Assembly: GCF_050434925.1 (NCBI RefSeq)
Contig: NZ_JBNDJK010000001.1
Coordinates: forward strand, 2,356,001-2,420,000
Direction of reading: 5' to 3'
Source: Inquilinus ginsengisoli_B
GTDB taxonomy: Bacteria > Pseudomonadota > Alphaproteobacteria > DSM-16000 > Inquilinaceae
Length of the DNA: 64,000 nt
Below the pieces are notes generated by a model. The model was not told the origin of the DNA, did not search any database, and worked only from the letters and a program-made list of their open reading frames with translations. Positions 49,731-58,362 of this stretch are shown here, one piece after another. Positions within the stretch are counted from its first letter, which is position 1; each line of letters begins with the position of its first letter. A program made the translations under genes and the position numbers.

Positions 49731-51599
49731 GTGTGCCGAGCATGACTGACAGCTTGGAGGTGGAAGTCCTCTGTCCAGCCTGATGGCGGTGAAGGACTAT
49801 CGAAGCGCAAGGGCGTCGCCGCGAGGCGGGGTCTGAAGGAAGCGTGGAGCAAAGCCGCGGCCCGATGGACAAGAACCGGATATGAGGCCTACCCGGCCGG
49901 ACGAGCGAGCCGTTGATCGCGAAGTCCAGGGCCATCAATGGCCGGGGTGGTAAATCCGGCGGGCGTGCGGTGAAGGCGGTCGGTCTTACCTCGGGAGGTC
50001 TGCGCCGTGTCCCTCGGGACTGAGGTGGCCGCAAGGCCGCCTGACCGCGGCGCAGAAGTCAGCTGAGGGCATAGTAGGCGGCGGTTGCCGCCGAAGGCCC
50101 GAACGGTGGAAGAGGCCAGTAGAGCGGCGATCTCGAGCGAGCCATGCGGCAGAAAGATCAGAGCAAGCTGACCCTGGGCCCCTCGGCGGAGGGTGAAGCC
50201 CCGAGCCTTGCGGCCCAGGCGACCGAAGCTCGCGCGGCGAGAGCCAGCCTCGAACGCCCGGCGGTCGCGGGACCGTCGATGGAGATCATCCTTGACCGAG
50301 AGAACCTGAAGACGGCGCTGGCACGAGTGCGGCGCAACAAGGGTGCGGCGGGGGTCGACGGCATGGGTGTCGACGATCTGCCGGCCCACCTGAAGCGGCA
50401 TTGGCCCGCGATCCGGGCTCAGCTGATCAACGGCACCTACAAGCCGCAGCCGGTGCGGCGGGTGGAGATCCCGAAGGCGTCGGGTGGCGTGAGGCCGCTC
50501 GGCATCCCGACGGTGCTCGACCGCTTCATCCAGCAGGCGGTGATGCAGGCGCTGCAGGCGGACTGGGACCCGACGTTCTCCGAGGCCAGCTTCGGCTTCC
50601 GGCCGGGGCGCTCGGCGCATCAGGCGGTGGCCCGGGCGCAGACCTATATTGCGTCCGGCTACGGCGTGGTGGTGGATCTCGACCTGGAGAAGTTCCTCGA
50701 TCGGGTCAACCACAGTATCCTGATGGGGCTGGTGGCCAAGCGGGTGGCCGACAAGTGCCTCCTGAAGCTGATCCGCGGCTTTCTGACCGCGGGCGTGCTG
50801 GAGGGCGGCTTCGTCGGCCCGACGGAGGAGGGGACGCCGCAAGGCGGACCGCTCTCGCCGCTGTTGTCGAACCTGATGCTGGACGTTCTGGACCAGGAGC
50901 TGGAGAAGCGCGGCCATCGCTTCGTCCGCTACGCCGACGACTGCAACATCTATGTGCGCAGCCAGCAGGCGGGCGAACGGGTGATGGCCGGCATCGAGCG
51001 GTTCCTGGCCAAGCGGCTCAAGCTGAAGGTCAACAGGGCCAAGAGCGCGGTCGCCAAACCGAGCGCCCGCAAGTTCCTGGGCTTCAGCTTCACCGGCGGA
51101 AGAGAGCCGCGGCGCCGGATCGCGCCGAAGGCCATCGACCGCTTCAAGGCGAAGGTCCGGGTCCTGACGCGGCGCACCCGCGGCGACAGCCTCAAGCAGA
51201 TCATCGAGGAGCTGTCCGTCTACCTGATCGGGTGGCGCGGCTACTTCGGCTTCTGCCAGACCCCGTCGGTGCTGCGCGCACTCGACCAGTGGACCAGGCG
51301 GCGGCTCCGCGCCATCGCCTGGAAGCAATGGAAGCGCGGACCCAAGCGCTTTGCCGAGCTGCGACGCCACGGCGTCGGCCGGGATCTGGCGGCCCAGACC
51401 GCCGGCAGCCCACACGGCCCCTGGCGGCTCAGCAACAGCCCCGCGCTCACCATTGCACTCCCCACCGCCGCACTTCAGTCCATCGGTCTCGCCTCCATCG
51501 CCAACCCGCTCCCCGCTTAATCCGCCGAACCGCCGGATACGGACCCGTACGTCCGGTGGTGTGGGAGGGGGGAGCCGCGAGGCTTCCCCCTATCCCGAT
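49731..51599 (+). mobile_element. Group II intron, class C-like
   Basis: The 5' boundary is GTGTG (49731), the group II consensus start. A structured leader of about 410 bases follows, then the maturase gene, then domains V and VI at 51530-51599. Domain V: CCGCCGGAT (51530-51538) pairs with GTCCGGTGG (51551-51559), an AC bulge (51549-51550) precedes the 3' strand, and the catalytic triad is CGC (51531-51533), as in class IIC introns. Placement directly behind a terminator hairpin is also a IIC property. The 3' end is put at the GAT of 51597-51599; it could differ by one or two bases. Confidence 0.75.
50144..51520 (+). CDS. Group II intron reverse transcriptase/maturase
   Basis: 458 residues. 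The RT domains run from NKGAAGVDGMGVDDLPAHLK (RT0-1) through PLGIPTVLDRFIQQAV, SFGFRPGRSAHQA, VVVDLDLEKFLDRVNHS, the GTPQGGPLSPLLSN block and the catalytic RYADD motif (262-266). The thumb/maturase domain X follows (YLIGWRGYFGFCQTPSVL, RRRLRAIAWKQWKRGPKRF). No HNH endonuclease domain is present, which suits insertion by hairpin or replication-fork targeting. It helps its intron to splice and to retrotranspose. All RT motifs appear intact. The ATG at 50144 is only weakly preceded by GAGCGAG. Confidence 0.92.
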   Translation: MRQKDQSKLTLGPSAEGEAPSLAAQATEARAARASLERPAVAGPSMEIILDRENLKTALARVRRNKGAAGVDGMGVDDLPAHLKRHWPAIRAQLINGTYKPQPVRRVEIPKASGGVRPLGIPTVLDRFIQQAVMQALQADWDPTFSEASFGFRPGRSAHQAVARAQTYIASGYGVVVDLDLEKFLDRVNHSILMGLVAKRVADKCLLKLIRGFLTAGVLEGGFVGPTEEGTPQGGPLSPLLSNLMLDVLDQELEKRGHRFVRYADDCNIYVRSQQAGERVMAGIERFLAKRLKLKVNRAKSAVAKPSARKFLGFSFTGGREPRRRIAPKAIDRFKAKVRVLTRRTRGDSLKQIIEELSVYLIGWRGYFGFCQTPSVLRALDQWTRRRLRAIAWKQWKRGPKRFAELRRHGVGRDLAAQTAGSPHGPWRLSNSPALTIALPTAALQSIGLASIANPLPA

Positions 51600-52127
51600 T
51601 CAACTCTCCAAGATCTCCGCCGGCAACTCGCCCAGGCGCGCCAGGATCACCGGCTCGTCCGCCGCGTCCAGGTCGGCGGCAACATCCTGCCTGGTCAGGA
51701 GGACGCCGTCGGCGCGGCCCCGCGCCAGCAGCCGTGCCGCGTGTTCCTCGGCCAGGCGCCGGCTGGCGAAGCCCTGCTCGGCCAGGCGGTGCCATCCGCT
51801 GCGCCGCCGCTCGCGCCCGCAGGCGAAGCCGATCACCACATAGAGGGCGGCCTTCACCGGCGACGGCGCTCCGTCATCGGACAGCGACGTTTCGACGGCG
51901 GTGGCTGGCGGGATGGCCGCCGGTGGCGGAGGGGAAGGGGGCGGAGAAGGTCTCGGGGCGATCGCGGCCGCGGGCTCGACCGTCGCGGCCGGCGCGACCT
52001 CCGGCAGCAACGGCTGGGCGACCGCCGCCGGCCGGCCGGGCCGGCCGGCGGGCCTTGGCCGCGGCGGTGCGACCGGCCTGTCCTCGACCGGTCCGAGCGC
52101 GAAAGCCAGTTGCTGGATATGCCCCAT
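51600..52127 (-). CDS. Proline-rich hypothetical protein whose stop abuts the intron
   Basis: 175 residues: a short front (MGHIQQLAFALGPVED), a Pro/Ala-rich middle (about 20-90, with SPPPSPPPPAAIPPA), and a basic-acidic C-terminal globular part with RSGWHRLAEQGFASRRLAEE and a HAARLLARGRADGVLLTRQD segment ending in LGELPAEILES. No family recognised. The TGA stop (51600-51602) begins right at the intron's 3' junction, so the gene has lost its natural terminator, now 1.9 kb away. The ribosome site at ATG 52127 is weak, and a longer frame is open upstream. Confidence 0.6.
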   Translation of the reverse strand: MGHIQQLAFALGPVEDRPVAPPRPRPAGRPGRPAAVAQPLLPEVAPAATVEPAAAIAPRPSPPPSPPPPAAIPPATAVETSLSDDGAPSPVKAALYVVIGFACGRERRRSGWHRLAEQGFASRRLAEEHAARLLARGRADGVLLTRQDVAADLDAADEPVILARLGELPAEILES

Positions 52128-52323
52128 GACGGTCCAGGTCGTGATGATGGCTGGAACGAATATAGAACATTGATGCCGTCTGTCGAGTCCCCAACACGGC
52201 CCGGATGCGTTTCCAGGGCAGGATGAAGCGGATCGGCCGCCGCGCCGGAGGAGAAGCAGCACGGCGGGGCGGGCGTGACCGCAGGAACGATCTTCGTTAA
52301 CGTCCGTCCGCGGGGAGGGCGAG

Positions 52324-53511
52324 ATGGCCGACAAGATTGCCGGGACCGGGAAGATCTACGGGGACAGGGAGGCAGATCGGATCGGATGCCTGGACGGGCT
52401 GCGCGGGCTGGCTTCGCTCTGGGTGCTGGTCGGGCACGGGCTGCTGCTGTCGGGATGGCGCATCCCGCTGGCCGACTCGCCGGATTTCGGAGTCGACCTG
52501 TTCATCATGATCTCCGGCTTCCTGATGGTCTTCCATTACGTGCAGCGGCGAGCGCGCGAGCCGTGGCAGGCACCGTCGACCTGGACCGCCTTCTGGCTCC
52601 GGCGGTTCTTCCGGATCGCCCCGCTCTACTACGCGGCGCTGGCGGTCGCGATCGCCGTCGGCCCCTGGCTCGGGGACGCGCGGGTGGATATCGCCTCGGT
52701 CGCCCCCGGCTCGATGACCAGCATGGAGCGGTACACCGACCAGAGCCTGCAGAACATCCTGCTGCACCTCTCCTTCGTGTTCGGCGCGCTGCCCGACTAC
52801 GGTTTCCGCACGGCGCTGCCGGATTGGAGCATCGGGCTGGAGATGCAGTATTATCTGGCGCTGCCGTTCCTGATGCTGGTCATCGGCCGCATCGGCTGGC
52901 CGGCCGGTGCCCTCGCCGTCGCCGCCGCCGGCATTCTTCTGTTCAGCCTGCGCCCGGCCTTCTTCGCCACCTATGAGATGCCGTCCGTGCTGGTGCTGAA
53001 GCTGCACGTCTTCCTGGCGGGGATGCTGTGCGCCGCGGCCGTGGGGCGATCATGGCGGGTGGTGCTGGGCTATGCCTTGCTGGCGGCCCTGCTTGCCGCC
53101 CTTCCGATCGGCGGCCGCACCGCGCCCGTTGCACTGGCGGCGCGGATGGTGATCGCGTTCGGGATGTTCGGCCTGATCCACCATGCCGTGCTCGGCGGCG
53201 TGCTGGCGCGGCCCCTATCCCGGGCGGCGGCGTTGCTGGGCAGCCGCCCGTTCCATCTGCTGGGCGAAGCCTCTTACGGCATCTACCTGTCGCATCTGCT
53301 GGTGATGCTGCCGGCGGTCGCCTTCGTCGCCAACACGCTGGGCGCCCCGACGCCGGCGCCGGCCCGCTTCGCCCTGGCGATGGCGATCACCATGCCGGCC
53401 GTTGCCGCCGTGACCTGGCTGGCCTACGTCACGATCGAGATGCCCGGCCGCGCCCTGGGCCGGCGCCTGCTCGCCTCGCCGCTCCTGCGCCACCAAGCCC
53501 CGGCCTGCTGA
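52324..53511 (+). CDS. Acyltransferase 3 family membrane protein (OafA/YrhL type)
   Basis: 395 residues, about ten helices. The active front is CLDGLRGLASLWVLVGHGLL with Arg27 and His38, followed by FGVDLFIMISGFLMVFHYV and FWLRRFFRIAPLYYAA, the three conserved blocks of the family. DWSIGLEMQYYLALPFLMLV and SYGIYLSHLLVMLP support it. Such proteins O-acetylate or O-acylate exopolysaccharide, lipopolysaccharide or Nod-type sugars from the inner membrane. GGGGAGGGCGAG precedes ATG 52324. The polysaccharide locus begins 3.7 kb downstream, but a link is only possible, not shown. Confidence 0.87.
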   Translation: MADKIAGTGKIYGDREADRIGCLDGLRGLASLWVLVGHGLLLSGWRIPLADSPDFGVDLFIMISGFLMVFHYVQRRAREPWQAPSTWTAFWLRRFFRIAPLYYAALAVAIAVGPWLGDARVDIASVAPGSMTSMERYTDQSLQNILLHLSFVFGALPDYGFRTALPDWSIGLEMQYYLALPFLMLVIGRIGWPAGALAVAAAGILLFSLRPAFFATYEMPSVLVLKLHVFLAGMLCAAAVGRSWRVVLGYALLAALLAALPIGGRTAPVALAARMVIAFGMFGLIHHAVLGGVLARPLSRAAALLGSRPFHLLGEASYGIYLSHLLVMLPAVAFVANTLGAPTPAPARFALAMAITMPAVAAVTWLAYVTIEMPGRALGRRLLASPLLRHQAPAC

Positions 53512-53559
53512 CGCCCGTGCTGGTCCCGGCCGCGTCCCGCGCGGCCGGATCGCAGCGGC

Positions 53560-54111
53560 TCAGCGCTTGGTCTTCTGCTCGCTCGGGCGCGTGGCGCGCT
53601 GGCGGCCGGGCCGGCTGGCGCGGGCCACGCGGGCCGGGCGGCCGGAGCCGAGGCCCTGGCGCTTGGCGTCAGCCGATTTCGCCTTGGTGTAGTTTGGCGC
53701 CGTCAGCGGATAATCCGCCGGCAGGCCCCAGCGCTCCTTATACTGCTCCGGGCTCAGCCCGTAGGTCGCCCGCAGCCAGCGCTTCATGGTCTTGAAGCGG
53801 CGCCCATCCTCCAGACAGACAATGTAGTCCGGGGTCACCGAATCCTCGATCGGCACGGCCGGGACCGGCGGCGCCGCGGGCTCCGCCTCGTGCTCGGCGC
53901 CGGACCCTTCGGCCGGCACCAGGCCGTCGGGCCCGTCATTCGGCAGCTCGACCTCGCCGTCGACCGCCGCGCCCTGGGTGGCGTTCAGCGTCGTGTAGAC
54001 GTTGCGGATCAGGTCGAGAAGGCTTTCGCTGTCGAGCGTGTTTCGGGACACATGGGCGACAACGATTTCTTTGGTGAACCTCAGGATCTCGGTTTCGCTT
54101 GGGCGGGCCAT
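53560..54111 (-). CDS. MucR/Ros family transcriptional regulator, zinc ligands replaced
   Basis: 183 residues. The N-terminus (ILRFTKEIVVAHVSRNTL) is the usual MucR oligomerisation region. The DNA-binding part is DYIVCLEDGRRFKTMKRWLR then ATYGLSPEQYKERWGLPADY. Cys99 and Asp102 are kept, but the two histidines of the Ros zinc finger are Trp112 and Tyr117 here; some natural MucR homologues likewise fold without zinc. The basic tail (RPARVARASRPGRQR) may add DNA contacts. MucR proteins bind AT-rich DNA at TpA steps and control exopolysaccharide, motility and cell cycle genes. The AT-rich region upstream may be its own target. Confidence 0.88.
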   Translation of the reverse strand: MARPSETEILRFTKEIVVAHVSRNTLDSESLLDLIRNVYTTLNATQGAAVDGEVELPNDGPDGLVPAEGSGAEHEAEPAAPPVPAVPIEDSVTPDYIVCLEDGRRFKTMKRWLRATYGLSPEQYKERWGLPADYPLTAPNYTKAKSADAKRQGLGSGRPARVARASRPGRQRATRPSEQKTKR

Positions 54112-54883
54112 GCTGCTCTTTCTTAGTGAACGATCCGTCCGGAAGGCGAGGCGCGGGTTGAATTTGCGGCCGCCGAAGGATTCGAATCGCCTCCCTCCAC
54201 TGGATGGCTAAAATTCTAGGCTCAATTTTAGGGTGTTTCGCGCGATTTCCGCAAGATGATAACGCAATGCTGCTCGATCCAGGTGCTGCGGCATAAAATG
54301 CCGGTTCCGGGCCTGCAGAGCGGCCGATAAACGCCTTCCAACACCCTCCGATCCTCGCGACATCGCAGCCTGTGAGTTGTGGAGAGGACCGGAAATCGGC
54401 CCGGTCATCGCCTCTCGTCCGTGAATTCGGCGACCTGTTCGCAGAACTCAAACTCTTTATATCGAAATCTTGGCATATTTTTCCGGCTTCCGCAATGGCG
54501 AGGTCCCGGAAAGTTCCCGACGGCCGGAGTTCGCCGAGATTCCGGCGCGGCAGCCTTCCGGGCCGCCTCTGGCGAGCCCTTGGCCATCAGCCTCGGCGAG
54601 AACGCTTGATTTAAAATGGTCTTCTGCAATAGTTTTTAAGGATTAACGCGTCTCGCGCTTGCTGGTAGACTGATTTCGCGATTCGGAGCGTGCATTATCC
54701 GAATATGCGCCGCCGCGTTGCAATCAATGACAAAAGGTTCACGGGAGGGGGAAGCCATGTCGGTCGGTCGACCGACCGTGGAATCATTGGGTTGGTGGGG
54801 ACGGCGCCTGCACGAGCCTTTGCCGACAGTGGTTCCGACTGGGTCGAGCCAGCCTCAAAGCTGTGCGTCGGAAGGACGAACGA
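54112..54883. other. AT-rich divergent control region between two mucR-type genes
   Basis: 772 bases without a supported gene. Stretches near 54203-54290, 54440-54490 and 54605-54700 are AT-rich with many TpA steps (tttatatcgaaatcttgg, gatttaaaatggtc), as expected for H-NS-like MucR targets. A possible -35/-10 pair is TTGATT (54607-54612) with AATAGT about 16 bases later. Identification is tentative. Confidence 0.4.
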
Positions 54884-55546
54884 ATGCGAATGGACCAGCT
54901 TGACGAAGCGGGCCGGAAGGCGAGCCGGGATCTGGCCGGGGCGGAGATCGACCTCCGGCGGTTGCCGCCGCAGCACCGGGATTTCGCGGCCGAGATCGCA
55001 CGGGCCTTCCGGTCGCGCCAGCCCGCCGCCATGGCCGAAGACCCCGCGCTGGTCCGGAAGATCCTGGCGGCGTTCGACGACCTCTCGGCCCCGCCGCGGC
55101 GCCCGGCCCGGCGTCGCGCCGCGGCGCCGGCCGCCGCCGCGCCGGCCCGGGTGCCGCCGGTGCCTTTGCCCGAGACCATCGGCCTCGGCTTCCTGATCTG
55201 CCTGGAGGACGGCCGGATCTGCCGCGACCTCGGCCGCCATCTCGACCTGGCGCATGGACTCAGCCCGGACCAGTATCGCCGGCGCTGGGGCCTGCCCGAA
55301 GCCTATCCGATGCTGCCGCCGGCCTCGCATCAGGAGCGCCAGGCCTGGCGCCGGCGGCTGGCGCCGCCGTCGGAGGGCGGCGGACCGACGGTGCTGCGGC
55401 TGCAGGAGGAAACCCGGCGGGTCGAGGCCGGGCGGGCACACCGCAGGCATCGCCGCGAGGCCGCGGTCGGGTTGGGGCACGACCGGGTCAAGCCGGTTCC
55501 CGGCCGCCGCTCCGAAGGGCCGCGGCCCGACGGCTTCCGGCGCTAG
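54884..55546 (+). CDS. Atypical MucR/Ros-like regulator with zinc ligands kept
   Basis: 220 residues, longer than classical MucR (about 140-150). The front (AGRKASRDLAGAEIDLRRLP; EIARAFRSRQPAAMAEDPAL) differs from MucR, then an Ala/Arg/Pro linker, then the Ros-like finger LICLEDGRICRDLGRHLDLA and HGLSPDQYRRRWGLPEAYPM with Cys106, Asp109, His119 and His124, the full zinc set. A basic tail of about 60 residues ends the protein. It lies divergently from the classical mucR-type gene. ATG 54884 has GAAGGA seven bases upstream. It probably binds DNA; target genes are unknown. Confidence 0.78.
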   Translation: MRMDQLDEAGRKASRDLAGAEIDLRRLPPQHRDFAAEIARAFRSRQPAAMAEDPALVRKILAAFDDLSAPPRRPARRRAAAPAAAAPARVPPVPLPETIGLGFLICLEDGRICRDLGRHLDLAHGLSPDQYRRRWGLPEAYPMLPPASHQERQAWRRRLAPPSEGGGPTVLRLQEETRRVEAGRAHRRHRREAAVGLGHDRVKPVPGRRSEGPRPDGFRR

Positions 55547-55555
55547 GCGCAGGAT

Positions 55556-55593
55556 GATTTGAGATGAAAGCGCCTTGCGCCTCATCTCAAATC
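55556..55593. terminator. Perfect 12-bp stem-loop after the MucR-like gene
   Basis: Arms GATTTGAGATGA (55556-55567) and TCATCTCAAATC (55582-55593) with a loop that itself contains GCGCC-type pairing. It stands ten bases behind the stop, between two convergent genes, and could act in both directions. Confidence 0.55.
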
Positions 55594-55619
55594 TGAATCC
55601 GGCTCTACACCAATGAGTT

Positions 55620-55643
55620 GGAGCGCGATAGCAATCGCGCTCC
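55620..55643. terminator. Second hairpin between the convergent genes
   Basis: Perfect 10-bp arms GGAGCGCGAT (55620-55629) and ATCGCGCTCC (55634-55643) with loop AGCA. It lies 27 bases from the stop of the minus-strand secreted-protein gene and probably serves that gene's 3' end. Confidence 0.5.
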
Positions 55644-55669
55644 GGACTCCGGAATCCCTGCCGCGACTC

Positions 55670-56818
55670 CTATTCCACCCAGAACATGTTGCTCAGCGCC
55701 TGGCCCCAGGGCGGGACCAGGCCGCCGGCCGGATCCTTGACGATGTTGGTGTAGTCGCTGCACAGCGACATGTGCCAGGCGTGGGACTCGTCCCCCTGCG
55801 TCAGGGTCCGGCTGTAATCGTCCTTGCTGCCGCTGTCGCTGATCGTCAGCCCCGGCACCGGGCTGCTGCGGAAGCTGTAGGGCGGGCTGCAGGTGTCGCG
55901 CTCGAACAGGGTCTTGCCCAGGGCCGCGGCGGCCTGGCGGCTGCGCGGATGCACCCAGTCGGCGCGGGCCCATTTCTCCCAGCGGGTCAGGCCGAACTCC
56001 TTGGTCCAGTATGTGATCTCGACCTGGGTCGCCGGCCCCGGCCCCTTGCCGTCCTTGCTGGAGCTGGAGAAGCGCAGCGAGATCAGGCTGTCGAGCGTCT
56101 TGCCGTCCTTGTAGTCGAAGCGGTCGCGCATCCACAGGGTGAAGGGCTTGGCGAAGCGCTTCGGGCAGCCGGCCTCGGGCTCGCCGCCGTCCTTGGCGGT
56201 GACCAGCTTGCTCTGGAACGTCGAGAAGCCGCCCTGGCCCTCCGGCGGCAGCGTCGCCGGGCCGATCACCCAGCCGTAGCGGAACCGGCCGGAGGTGTCG
56301 GGCGCGCCCTCGCAGGACGGAGTCAGCCAGTACGACAGGGCGACCGGGCTCCAACTGCCCATGATGTAGCCCCAGCGCTCGTCGACCCACTGCACCGAGC
56401 CGCCCTCGCGGCCGGTGTCGAGCTTGCCGAAGCTGGGTGCGCCCGGATCGGCATCCGGGCAGCTGTGGTCGACGCCGCGGTCGTAGAAGCTGACGATGCG
56501 GGTGACGCCCTGCTTTTCGATCGGGATGTTGTCCTTCGACACCGTGCCCAGCCGCTGCGGGCAGGGGGCGCCGGGGCTGGGGAAGTTGTGCAGGTGATAA
56601 GGCACGGCCTCGCCGGCGCGGATGTTGCGGCGCCGGGTGCAGTCGCGGTCGCCCGGCACCAGCGCCGGGTCGATCCGGTCGTGCTGGTCGACGCAGACAT
56701 CCATGATCATGAAGTCTTCCAGCCTGTCGGACTGGGCCTGCGCCCGGGCCGGCGGCGCGGTCGCCAAGCCGGCGGCCAGCGCCAGGACGGCGGGGAGCGC
56801 CAGGAAACGGAGCTGCAT
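55670..56818 (-). CDS. Secreted protein of unknown function with eight cysteines
   Basis: 382 residues. Signal peptide RFLALPAVLALAAGLATAPP ending ARA-Q. The mature protein has eight cysteines (CVDQHDRIDP, DCTRR, APCPQ, HSCPD, PSCEG, AGCPK, DTCSP, SLCSD), an even number that suggests four disulfides in the periplasm or outside. Aromatic and Gly-rich segments (WGYIMGSWSPVALSYWLTP, FRYGWVIGPATLPPEG) suggest a beta-rich fold. No catalytic motif or family was recognised. ATG 56818 has GAGG six bases upstream, whereas ATG 56830 has none. It is a single gene next to the polysaccharide locus on the opposite strand. Confidence 0.65.
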   Translation of the reverse strand: MQLRFLALPAVLALAAGLATAPPARAQAQSDRLEDFMIMDVCVDQHDRIDPALVPGDRDCTRRRNIRAGEAVPYHLHNFPSPGAPCPQRLGTVSKDNIPIEKQGVTRIVSFYDRGVDHSCPDADPGAPSFGKLDTGREGGSVQWVDERWGYIMGSWSPVALSYWLTPSCEGAPDTSGRFRYGWVIGPATLPPEGQGGFSTFQSKLVTAKDGGEPEAGCPKRFAKPFTLWMRDRFDYKDGKTLDSLISLRFSSSSKDGKGPGPATQVEITYWTKEFGLTRWEKWARADWVHPRSRQAAAALGKTLFERDTCSPPYSFRSSPVPGLTISDSGSKDDYSRTLTQGDESHAWHMSLCSDYTNIVKDPAGGLVPPWGQALSNMFWVE

Positions 56819-57167
56819 GCACTGCCTCATGATTGCGTGTCGGAACTCGGCTCCCCCGCGGCCAGCATGGGCGAAACCGTCGCTGCGGCGAAGCGGCCGG
56901 ATGTCGCATGGGAAGCTTTCGAAGGTTTTGCTTTGGCACGTAAGCCGGGATGCGCCGCCCGGAGCCCCCAGGAAAGGCCGGTTGCAGGTTTGCTTGGCAC
57001 ATCATATTGATCTGAAAACGGATTCTAAACCCAAACCGGAAGGTGCTTCGGCGCCGTCATGATCCGAATTTTTGCTTCGCACTGCGATTTCGCACCGCAA
57101 AATGCATGACAGTGGCGACGATTCCGGCTTAAAACCTTTGGGTCGAAACTGGAATCATGGACACCTG
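56819..57167. other. Divergent intergenic region upstream of the polysaccharide genes
   Basis: 349 bases between the secreted-protein gene and the first pyruvyl-transferase-like gene. Bases about 57000-57140 are comparatively AT-rich (atattgatctgaaaacgg; ccgaatttttgcttcgc) and are a likely promoter region for both sides; no definite motif was found. Confidence 0.4.
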
Positions 57168-58304
57168 ATGGCCGTGCCGGGCAACGAGACCATTCGCGCT
57201 TTGGCTGCCTCGGTCAGGCAGCGGCAGACCGTGCCGCTGACCTGGGTGGCGGCGACGCGCGAGCAGGACTACGTCAATCTCGGCGACGCCTTGAGCGCGG
57301 TGATGGTGTCGCTGCTGGCGGGCCTGCCGGTCGAGCACATCGCCCATGAATCGAAGCGCCTCAGGATGGCCGCGGTCGGAACCATCGGTCACAGCCTGAA
57401 GGAGGGCGAGGTCGTGGTCTGGGGCACCGGCAGCTCGCGCTGGCGCAACCCCTCGGCCCCGGCCGACCAGCGGGTCCCGGTGGCGCCGCTGCCCGGCACG
57501 CGGCTGCACATCGCCGCCACCCGCGGGCCGGTGTCGCGCCGGATCCTGGGCGGCGAGGACGCGGCCGGCCCGGCGGTCTATGGCGACCCGGTCTGGCTGC
57601 TGCCGCGCTTCCATCCCGCGCCGCGGCAGAAGAAGTGGAAGCTCGGCGTCATCATCCATCTCGCCGATCTGCAGGATCGCTCCTTCGAGGTGCGGCCGAA
57701 GGCGGAGCACATCCGCTACGAGATCCCGGCGGAGCTGGCCGGCGACGTCCGGCTGATCCACACGGTGACGCCGATCGGGCTGGACGGCATGCAGGCCCGG
57801 CTTGACGAGATCCTGGAATGCGAGCGGATCGTGTCGACCAGCCTGCACGGCATGGTCTTCGCCGAAAGCTACGGCATCCCCTGCCTGTACTTCTCGCCCC
57901 GGGCGCCGCGCGGCCTGCACATGGCCGAGCTCGACCCCGACGGCACGCTCGACCTCCGCATCATCGACCTCTATCGCGGCCTTGGCCGCACCAGCCTGCC
58001 GATCTACGGCCAGCCGCGCCGCGAGCGCACCGACTGGCCGGCGCTGATGGCGGCGATCGACCAGGGCTGGGCGCCGCCGCAATTCGACACCCAACCGTTG
58101 CTCGAGGCCTTCCCGCTGGACCTCAATCCGTTGCAGCCGCGGCGGGGCGAGACCGTGTTCGAGCATCCGGTTCTGCGGCAGATTCCGCTGCAGCACCGGC
58201 CGCAGACGGTGATCCGGCCTGCCGCCGCCGAGGCCCGACCGGCGGCCGGGCCGCTGCAGCGCATGGCGGCGCTGCTGCGGCGGCCCCTGGCGGACCGGGC
58301 CTGA
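57168..58304 (+). CDS. Polysaccharide pyruvyl-transferase-like protein
   Basis: 378 residues of the polysaccharide pyruvyl transferase family (ExoV/WcaK/CsaB relatives), with a GT-B-like fold. Key segments: VNLGDALSAVMVSLLAGLPV (nucleotide/acceptor N-domain), AVGTIGHSLKEGEVVVWGTG, ATRGPVSRRIL, AVYGDPVWLLPRF, and the C-domain signature IVSTSLHGMVFAESYGIPC. Family members add ketal-linked pyruvate from PEP to sugars of cell-surface polymers. It is related to both halves of the next gene product. ATG 57168 was chosen since the sequence before it is not conserved between the two proteins. Function in capsule modification is likely but the acceptor is unknown. Confidence 0.78.
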   Translation: MAVPGNETIRALAASVRQRQTVPLTWVAATREQDYVNLGDALSAVMVSLLAGLPVEHIAHESKRLRMAAVGTIGHSLKEGEVVVWGTGSSRWRNPSAPADQRVPVAPLPGTRLHIAATRGPVSRRILGGEDAAGPAVYGDPVWLLPRFHPAPRQKKWKLGVIIHLADLQDRSFEVRPKAEHIRYEIPAELAGDVRLIHTVTPIGLDGMQARLDEILECERIVSTSLHGMVFAESYGIPCLYFSPRAPRGLHMAELDPDGTLDLRIIDLYRGLGRTSLPIYGQPRRERTDWPALMAAIDQGWAPPQFDTQPLLEAFPLDLNPLQPRRGETVFEHPVLRQIPLQHRPQTVIRPAAAEARPAAGPLQRMAALLRRPLADRA

Positions 58305-58362
58305 TGCGGCAGCCCGAATCCGCACCCAAACATCGACCTGATCGAACTGGACGAGGCGCAGA

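Noticed and set aside
52284..52300. GGAAC followed by CGTT before the acyltransferase gene
   Set aside because: The two boxes are only 6 bases apart, far from the 16-17 needed for an EcfG promoter.
54165..54200. A tRNA T-arm-like GGATTCGAATC near 54181
   Set aside because: No matching T-stem, acceptor stem or anticodon arm could be drawn on either strand.
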